Origin: AP-15 sp963832875
GTDB lineage: Bacteria > Pseudomonadota > Alphaproteobacteria > ATCC43930 > CGMCC-115725
Length of the DNA stretch: 64,000 nucleotides
Direction of reading: 5' to 3'
Assembly: GCA_963832875.1 (NCBI GenBank)
Contig: CAWHWB010000003.1
Location: 186,001-250,000 of the forward strand
The position numbers were made by a program, and so were the translations under genes. This document shows positions 59,015 to 64,000 of the stretch, piece by piece. Each line of letters starts with the position of its first letter. Position 1 is the stretch's first letter. Below the pieces are notes generated by a model, which worked only from the letters and a program-made list of their open reading frames with translations, was not told the DNA's origin and ran no database searches.

Positions 59015-59375
59015 CGCATTTGCCGATCCCGAGCGGATCGAAGGCTATCACGCGCACATCTATTACGATCCCGCGACGCGGGCGAAGGCCGAGCGACTGC
59101 GCCAGGGGATCGGCGAGCGCTTCGCGGCCAAGCTCGGCAACTGGCATGACGAGCCGGTTGGTCCGCATCCGGTGTCGATGTATCAGGTCGTCTTCGCCGC
59201 CGAGGCGTTTTCGCAACTGGTCCCGTGGCTGATGCTGAACCGCGACGGGCTCGATGTCCTGGTGCACCCGCTGTCCGGCGACAGCCTGGCCGACCACACG
59301 CGGTTTGCGATGTGGCTCGGCCAAGACCTGCCGCTGCGGCTCGATGCCCTGCGCCGCGCGACCGGCGCCGGGTAA
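59007..59375 (+). CDS. DOPA 4,5-dioxygenase family protein
   Basis: 122 residues. Family pattern IEGYHAHIYYDPATRAKAE (metal-binding HAH), WHDEPVGPHPVSMYQVVF and NRDGLDVLVHPLSGDSLADHT with the other histidines. Plant and fungal relatives cleave DOPA; bacterial members are of unknown substrate. ATG 59007 overlaps the GNAT stop; GGAG is upstream. Confidence 0.88.
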   Translation: MADAFADPERIEGYHAHIYYDPATRAKAERLRQGIGERFAAKLGNWHDEPVGPHPVSMYQVVFAAEAFSQLVPWLMLNRDGLDVLVHPLSGDSLADHTRFAMWLGQDLPLRLDALRRATGAG

Positions 59376-59385
59376 TGCCGGACCC

Positions 59386-59541
59386 CTATATTCGGCCCGC
59401 CACCAGCAGGACAACGACGATAATCAGCAACAGGCCGACCCCGCCGCTCGGGTAATAGCCCCACCCGCCGCTGTAGCCCCAGGTCGGCAGGGCGCCGATC
59501 AGCAGCAGGATCAGGATGATCAAGAGGATTGTGCCCAGCAT
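59386..59541 (-). CDS. DUF3309 family small membrane protein
   Basis: 51 residues, too short for many gene callers. The sequence runs MLGTILLIILILLLIGALPTW, then GYSGGWGYYPSGGVG, then a second hydrophobic stretch LLLIIVVVLLVAG. Two membrane segments separated by a Gly/Tyr-rich GWGYYPSGG loop is the DUF3309 signature. Function unknown; probably an inner-membrane stress-type peptide. Convergent with the dioxygenase gene, 10 bases apart. Confidence 0.85.
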   Translation of the reverse strand: MLGTILLIILILLLIGALPTWGYSGGWGYYPSGGVGLLLIIVVVLLVAGRI

Positions 59542-59677
59542 GGCAGCCTGCGCGTGTGGTTGTCACTGCCGGTAGAAACCCCGGCGGGCCGGTCTAGTTC
59601 CGCGTTTTGTTTCGGAAAGATGCGCAGCCCGCCACTCCGGCAACCAGCCGGCGACCGCCAATGATGCCCCGGCTAGA

Positions 59678-60271
59678 CTAAGTGCGCCGGGTCCATGCCC
59701 ATTGTCGGACCGGTCCGCAATCGACGTGTACGAAGTCGGAACGCGGATAGTAGCCCACCCCGCCGCATCGGAGGCTCAGCGCGGCATCGCGCACCTGGTC
59801 CAGACTACGCCGCTCGCTGCGCAAATCGACCGCCATCCCCTTGATGTGATAGCTGTTCTTGGCCACGCCGGCGCGTTCGAGGTAAAGCCGCCGGTTGGTC
59901 GTCGGCGAACGGTAGCCGCAGACCACCAGGAACGGGTCGGGCGTGTCGAGACGGTTGCGCAACATCCCGAGTACGTCGAGGACGCCGGCATTCATCGGCC
60001 GGATCTCGTCCGTGTCATGGTCGCGCAGGATCCAGTTGATGTCGCGCACCGCCTCGCGGATGTAGTGGCCGTCGGCCCAGTAAACCGTGCGCAGCCACTC
60101 GCCGGTATGGACATTGTAGAGCGATACCGATCGCGGTGCGAAGGACACAGCCGTGGCGGGCTTGACCAGGCCAACGGCAGCAACGGCAGCCGCGGCGCCG
60201 AGAAGCCGGCGCCGGCTCAACAGTGTAGATGGTTGCAATGGTGACTCCCCCCAATTCCCCGGAGGCGCCAT
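59678..60271 (-). CDS. MepK/YcbK-like DUF882 murein endopeptidase
   Basis: 197 residues. Tat-type signal (LSRRRLLGAAAAVAAVGLV). Peptidase M15A zinc site: His142 and Asp149 (YHIKGMAVDLR) and His182 (VHVDCG). E. coli MepK (YcbK) cleaves 3-3 peptidoglycan cross-links; here the gene lies 106 bases after an L,D-transpeptidase, like ycbK next to ycbB. ATG 60271; the ORF extends to a TTG at 60295. Confidence 0.9.
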   Translation of the reverse strand: MAPPGNWGESPLQPSTLLSRRRLLGAAAAVAAVGLVKPATAVSFAPRSVSLYNVHTGEWLRTVYWADGHYIREAVRDINWILRDHDTDEIRPMNAGVLDVLGMLRNRLDTPDPFLVVCGYRSPTTNRRLYLERAGVAKNSYHIKGMAVDLRSERRSLDQVRDAALSLRCGGVGYYPRSDFVHVDCGPVRQWAWTRRT

Positions 60272-60377
60272 AACATCGGAAATCCCGCCGAACAACCCCC
60301 GATCGGTTGAAATCGCCGCGTTCTGCCGATTACCGGCCCGACTTTTTGTTAATTAGTTTAATTTCACTGCTTAATAA

Positions 60378-61835
60378 TCACCCTTTACGTTGGCCAAGCC
60401 GCGAATCCTGGGCCAACGGCGGGTGTTGCGCTCGATCCAGATAAGCCCAGATCCTGCCGTCGCGCTGATAAGGGTCGGCGCGGAATGCAATCGAGCCATC
60501 CGATTCGACGGCGGCGGTGCGATAGAGGATGAACACCGGTATCGGCTTTGGCAGTGCTCGGCCGTGCGTGTAATCGACCGCAATCGCTCTCGCGATCGCT
60601 TCGGGACTTTGCCCGAGCAGCAGACTGGCCAGCACCTGCGGGGTCTCGACGCGCACACAGCCATGGCTCATCGTTCGCTCAGCCGACTGAAAGCGCCATT
60701 TCTCGGGCGTGTCGTGCAGATAGACATCGAAGCGGTCCGCCATTTCGAATTTGAGCCGCCCCAGCGCGCTGTAAGGCCCGGCCTCCTGCTGCACCGCCAT
60801 CGGACCGCGATAGCGCATATGGTGCTCGGCCAGGTAATGGTGATCGCTCGCCAGCTTCGGCCGGATCTCCTTCTCGAAAATCGAGCGCGGGACGTTCCAC
60901 GGCGGGTTGAACAGAATATCCCTGATTACCGACTGAAATTCGGGTGTCTGGTTGTCGACCTCACCGACCACGACCCGCGTCGTGAAGACCGGCCGGTCAT
61001 CGCGAAACAGCTGGAGCCGGGCGACCGCGGTATCGACGACGATGCGGTCGGCCGGCATCTTTCGCGGTAGCCAGCGCAGCCGCTCGAGATTGACCGCGAG
61101 CTGCCGCACCCGCCTCTGCGCCAGGCTGGTCCCGCGGTCGTTGCTGGCAACCGCGCGGTAGGTCATATAGGCCCGGCGCATCGCCGAATATTCTGACGAG
61201 GAAGGGGCAAGCGCCTCCATCGCGCTCGCCGGGTCGGGTGCGGCTATTGCCGCATCGAGCACCGCAACGATATCGGTCGGCTTGGGCTGCAGAGCTTCCT
61301 CGCCGCTACGATCCCGGATCGGCACCGCACCCTGCGCCAGCGCATCAGCATAGGAGAGAAACGCATCGGAAAGCAGCAGGTCGCGCTCGACCGGCGACAA
61401 GGCCGCCCAGTGCCCGGAGAGGAGAGCGGTATGAAACGTCGCCGGATCGAGGCCCTGATCGCCGGCGTGCCGGACCGTCTCCCACAATGACGCTGCCTGG
61501 GCCGCATTCTTGTCCCACACCGTCTTGTATTGGTGGGCCAGGTAAAAGCGGCGCAGCAGATGCTCGTTCAGCCGCTCGCCGGCGAGCGTCAGCCGGGAGG
61601 CCGGGTCGAGCCGGTCCTCGATCTCGAGATTGCCCTCGAACGGGGTCAGGGTTGCCGGCCCGGCCACCGCATCGGTCGAGGCCACACCGGCGAGTGTCGC
61701 CGGAACCGACGCCGGCGGATCGGCGATCGCCGGCGACGACCGGAAAGACAGGCCCGCGGCAGCGAGGGCCAGCGCCAATCCGCTCGCGGCCAAGCGCCGC
61801 GCCACGTCGCGCCGAACCGTCGGGGGTCTCAGCAC
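60378..61835 (-). CDS. YcbB-like L,D-transpeptidase
   Basis: 485 residues. Signal peptide or N-terminal anchor (LAASGLALALAAAGLSF). A scaffold domain precedes the YkuD catalytic domain: VYLHDTPEKWRFQSAERTMSHGCVRVE, with the catalytic cysteine in SHGCVR and the conserved His upstream. A PG-binding-like segment and the YcbB capping region (LFNPPWNVPRSIFEKEIRPKL) are present. It makes 3-3 cross-links in the periplasm. Divergent from recQ. Confidence 0.92.
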   Translation of the reverse strand: MLRPPTVRRDVARRLAASGLALALAAAGLSFRSSPAIADPPASVPATLAGVASTDAVAGPATLTPFEGNLEIEDRLDPASRLTLAGERLNEHLLRRFYLAHQYKTVWDKNAAQAASLWETVRHAGDQGLDPATFHTALLSGHWAALSPVERDLLLSDAFLSYADALAQGAVPIRDRSGEEALQPKPTDIVAVLDAAIAAPDPASAMEALAPSSSEYSAMRRAYMTYRAVASNDRGTSLAQRRVRQLAVNLERLRWLPRKMPADRIVVDTAVARLQLFRDDRPVFTTRVVVGEVDNQTPEFQSVIRDILFNPPWNVPRSIFEKEIRPKLASDHHYLAEHHMRYRGPMAVQQEAGPYSALGRLKFEMADRFDVYLHDTPEKWRFQSAERTMSHGCVRVETPQVLASLLLGQSPEAIARAIAVDYTHGRALPKPIPVFILYRTAAVESDGSIAFRADPYQRDGRIWAYLDRAQHPPLAQDSRLGQRKG

Positions 61836-62034
61836 CTGGCCTCGCTTGCCGGATTTCCGGCCGTGAAGACGCCGTCAGCACGAAGACGATCGATAGGAAT
61901 TGCTTTCCCCCTACAGAAATTGGCGTGTCGGTGATCGGGCGTGAGCCTATCACGCGCAGGCCCGTTCTGCACCTAACGCATACCGAGAACGGCGCGGCAG
62001 GGCCGATGGTTGCGGCTTGCGGGACGAGAGGAGC

Positions 62035-63891
62035 ATGAGCGGCGCAGAAACCGGACAGCGAACCCCGCAGAGCGTGTTGCACGCGGTGTTCGGCTTTGAC
62101 AGCTTCCGCGGTTCACAGAAGGCGGTGATCGACCAGGTCGTCGCCGGCGGCGATGCGGTGGTGCTGATGCCGACCGGCGGCGGCAAATCCCTGTGCTACC
62201 AGGTTCCCGCCCTGCTGCGCCCGGGCCTCGGCGTCGTCGTTTCGCCGCTGATCGCGCTGATGAAGGACCAGGTCGATGCGCTTAAGCAGGCCGGGGTGCA
62301 CGCCGCCGCGCTGAACTCGCGCCTCTCCCCGGCCGAGGCGGCGGCGGTCGAAGATGCTGTGGGCGATGGTGCGCTCGACCTCCTCTATGTGTCGCCCGAG
62401 CGGCTGTTGAGCCCGCGTTGCCTCGACCTCCTCGGGCGCTGCCGGCTCGCCCTCTTCGCCGTCGACGAAGCCCATTGCATCTCGCAATGGGGCCACGATT
62501 TCCGCCCCGAATACCAGCAGCTCTCGGTGCTCAAACAGCGCTTTCCCAGGGTCCCGCTGCTGGCGCTGACCGCGACCGCGGACGAACCGACGCGGCGCGA
62601 CATCATCGCCCAGCTCGGGCTCGGCCAAGCCCCGGTCTTTGCCGCCGGTTACGACCGCCCGAACCTCTATTACCGCGTCGTCGCGAAGCGCAGCCCGCTC
62701 GACCAATTGTGGCACTTTCTGGCCGCGGAGCATCCGGGCGACGCCGGCATCGTCTACTGCTTTACCCGCAAGGCGGTGGAGGAGACCGCGGCCTGGCTGG
62801 CCGCGCGTGGGCGCGTCGCCTTGCCTTATCACGCCGGTCTCGACAGCGCCGTGCGGGAGCGCAACCAGGAGCGCTTTCTGCGCGAGGAGGGCGTTGTCGT
62901 CGCCGCGACGATCGCCTTCGGCATGGGCATCGATAAGCCCAATGTCCGCTTTGTCGCCCATCTCGACGCGCCGAAAAACCTCGAAGCCTATTATCAGGAG
63001 ACCGGCCGCGGCGGGCGCGACGGGCTGCCGGCCGATGCGTGGATGACCTACGGCATTGCCGACATGATGAATTTGCTCCGCCTGGTCGACAATGGCGAGG
63101 CCAGCGAGGCCCAGCGCCGCATCGAACGGCGCAAGATCGAGGCGCTGATCGGCTATTGCGAGACGGTCTCGTGCCGGCGCCAGGTATTGCTCGGCTATTT
63201 CGGCGAGCCCGACCACCCACCCTGCGGTAATTGCGACAATTGCCGCGAACCGCCCCGAACTTGGGACGGCACCGTCGCCGCGCAAAAGGCGCTGTCGGCC
63301 GTTTACCGCACCGGGCAGCGCTTCGGCGCCCATTACCTCGTCGATCTGCTGCTCGGCGCTGACAACGAGCGGATCAGGCGGCTCGGGCATGACCGGCTGA
63401 AGACCTTTCGCGTTGGCGGCGAACTCGATCGCCGTGGCTGGCTTTCGGTCTTCCGTCAGCTGACGGCGCAAGGCCTCCTCACCCCCGACTTGGCCGGGCA
63501 TGGCGGCTTGGCCTTGGCGCCGTCGGCCGTGGAAATCCTGCGCGGCACCCGGACAGTGCATTTCCGCCTCGACCCGGAGCACCAGGGACCCGGGAGACCC
63601 CGTGCGCGCGACCCCAAAGGGGCGCCGGCCGGCGACGGTCTCGATCCGGCGGCGCAGCAGCTGTGGGAGGCGCTGCGCGCCTGGCGTCTGTCCGAGGCGC
63701 GCCAGCAGCAATTGCCCCTCTACGTGATCTTTCACGACGCGACCCTTATCGAGATTGCGCGTCGCCGCCCGGCGACGCTCCCCGCCCTCGCCGAGATCCC
63801 CGGCATCGGCCGCAGCAAGCTCAACCGCTACGGCCAAGCCGTCATCGGCGTCGTCACCGCGCCCGGTCGGGAAAATTCTGCTCCGACTTAA
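62035..63891 (+). CDS. recQ: ATP-dependent DNA helicase RecQ
   Basis: 618 residues. Walker A VVLMPTGGGKSLCYQVP (Lys51), DEAH box FAVDEAHCISQWGHDFRPEY, motif VI QETGRGGRDGLPA, the Zn-binding cysteines (SCRRQVLLGYFGEPDHPPCGNCDNC) and an HRDC domain at the end (ARRRPATLPALAEIPGIGRSKLNRYG). It unwinds forks and recombination intermediates. ATG 62035 has GAGAGGAG upstream. Confidence 0.96.
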   Translation: MSGAETGQRTPQSVLHAVFGFDSFRGSQKAVIDQVVAGGDAVVLMPTGGGKSLCYQVPALLRPGLGVVVSPLIALMKDQVDALKQAGVHAAALNSRLSPAEAAAVEDAVGDGALDLLYVSPERLLSPRCLDLLGRCRLALFAVDEAHCISQWGHDFRPEYQQLSVLKQRFPRVPLLALTATADEPTRRDIIAQLGLGQAPVFAAGYDRPNLYYRVVAKRSPLDQLWHFLAAEHPGDAGIVYCFTRKAVEETAAWLAARGRVALPYHAGLDSAVRERNQERFLREEGVVVAATIAFGMGIDKPNVRFVAHLDAPKNLEAYYQETGRGGRDGLPADAWMTYGIADMMNLLRLVDNGEASEAQRRIERRKIEALIGYCETVSCRRQVLLGYFGEPDHPPCGNCDNCREPPRTWDGTVAAQKALSAVYRTGQRFGAHYLVDLLLGADNERIRRLGHDRLKTFRVGGELDRRGWLSVFRQLTAQGLLTPDLAGHGGLALAPSAVEILRGTRTVHFRLDPEHQGPGRPRARDPKGAPAGDGLDPAAQQLWEALRAWRLSEARQQQLPLYVIFHDATLIEIARRRPATLPALAEIPGIGRSKLNRYGQAVIGVVTAPGRENSAPT

Positions 63892-63948
63892 CGGCTCATC
63901 AAGCATTCGATCGCAAGCTGCGCGCGACTAACCCCCTAGGAGAATGCG

Positions 63949-64000
63949 ATGCTTGCGCTTTATGTCAGGTTCCTCACCAAGGATTTTCTCATCAAGGATG
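63949..64000 (+). CDS. start of an unidentified gene, partial (right edge)
   Basis: ATG 63949 with AGGAGA seven bases upstream opens a frame MLALYVRFLTKDFLIKD that runs off the edge. Only 17 residues are visible and I do not recognise it. Confidence 0.45.
   Translation, partial: MLALYVRFLTKDFLIKD

Overview
The window looks like a high-GC (roughly two-thirds G+C by eye) alphaproteobacterial chromosome, most like a Rhodospirillales-type lineage. I base this on the gene families and their order: glnB-glnA, clpS-clpA, a divergent recG / sdhE-mfd arrangement, DUF4169 and DUF3309 small proteins, thiO-thiS-thiG, and a monomeric NADP isocitrate dehydrogenase. This is inference from families; no 16S gene is present. 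Several conserved genes (mfd, an RlmI-like methyltransferase, idh) carry single-base frameshifts, so the contig may be an incompletely polished assembly, a metagenome bin, or a genome with real decay.

Layout. 1-5.5 kb: end of a CheB-type protein, glnB-glnA nitrogen control with a likely sigma-54 promoter, an aminotransferase, and a methyltransferase/ankyrin pair. 5.5-14.4 kb: luciferase-like oxidoreductase, class II aldolase, DUF4169, a decayed non-coding stretch, recG, sdhE and a frameshifted mfd. 14.4-18.1 kb: a decayed pxpB, a secreted DUF6134 protein, and an operon of an amidohydrolase followed by a GrdB/PrdB-like gene whose reading frame crosses an in-frame UGA. 18.7-21.4 kb: PA0069-type radical SAM protein, two small transferases of the 'rSAM/selenodomain-associated' type, and tRNA-Arg(ACG). 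21.5-29.3 kb: rRNA methyltransferase, histidine kinase, flavoprotein, EcsC, MFS and AI-2E-family membrane proteins. 29.4-34.9 kb: selD (fused to an NADH-dehydrogenase-like domain), selA and selB, with overlapping stop and start codons. 35-39.9 kb: clpA, clpS, gpsA, tsaD. 40-44.8 kb: prkA-yeaH-spoVR stress operon behind a sigma-54-like site. 45.4-49.4 kb: CoA-transferase, phosphotransferase, Crp/Fnr regulator and a lone receiver domain. 49.5-51.8 kb: TPP-riboswitch-like leader and thiOSG. 52-54.5 kb: peptidoglycan-binding, DUF1499, AlkA and LOG proteins. 54.9-57.4 kb: remnant of a dimeric icd directly followed by a monomeric idh. 57.5-64 kb: D-2-hydroxyacid dehydrogenase, GNAT, DOPA-dioxygenase-like, DUF3309, MepK-like endopeptidase, L,D-transpeptidase, recQ, and the start of one more gene.

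The most interesting biology is selenium. The complete protein machinery for selenophosphate synthesis, Sec-tRNA charging and Sec insertion (selD, selA, selB) sits 12 kb from a gene whose UGA codon falls in a U-x-x-C motif and is followed at once by a foldable SECIS-like hairpin. A pipeline that reads UGA as stop would split this 315-residue selenoprotein into two hypothetical proteins. It is co-transcribed with an amidohydrolase, suggesting an undescribed Sec-dependent reductive or decarboxylating reaction. I could not find selC (tRNA-Sec) in the window.
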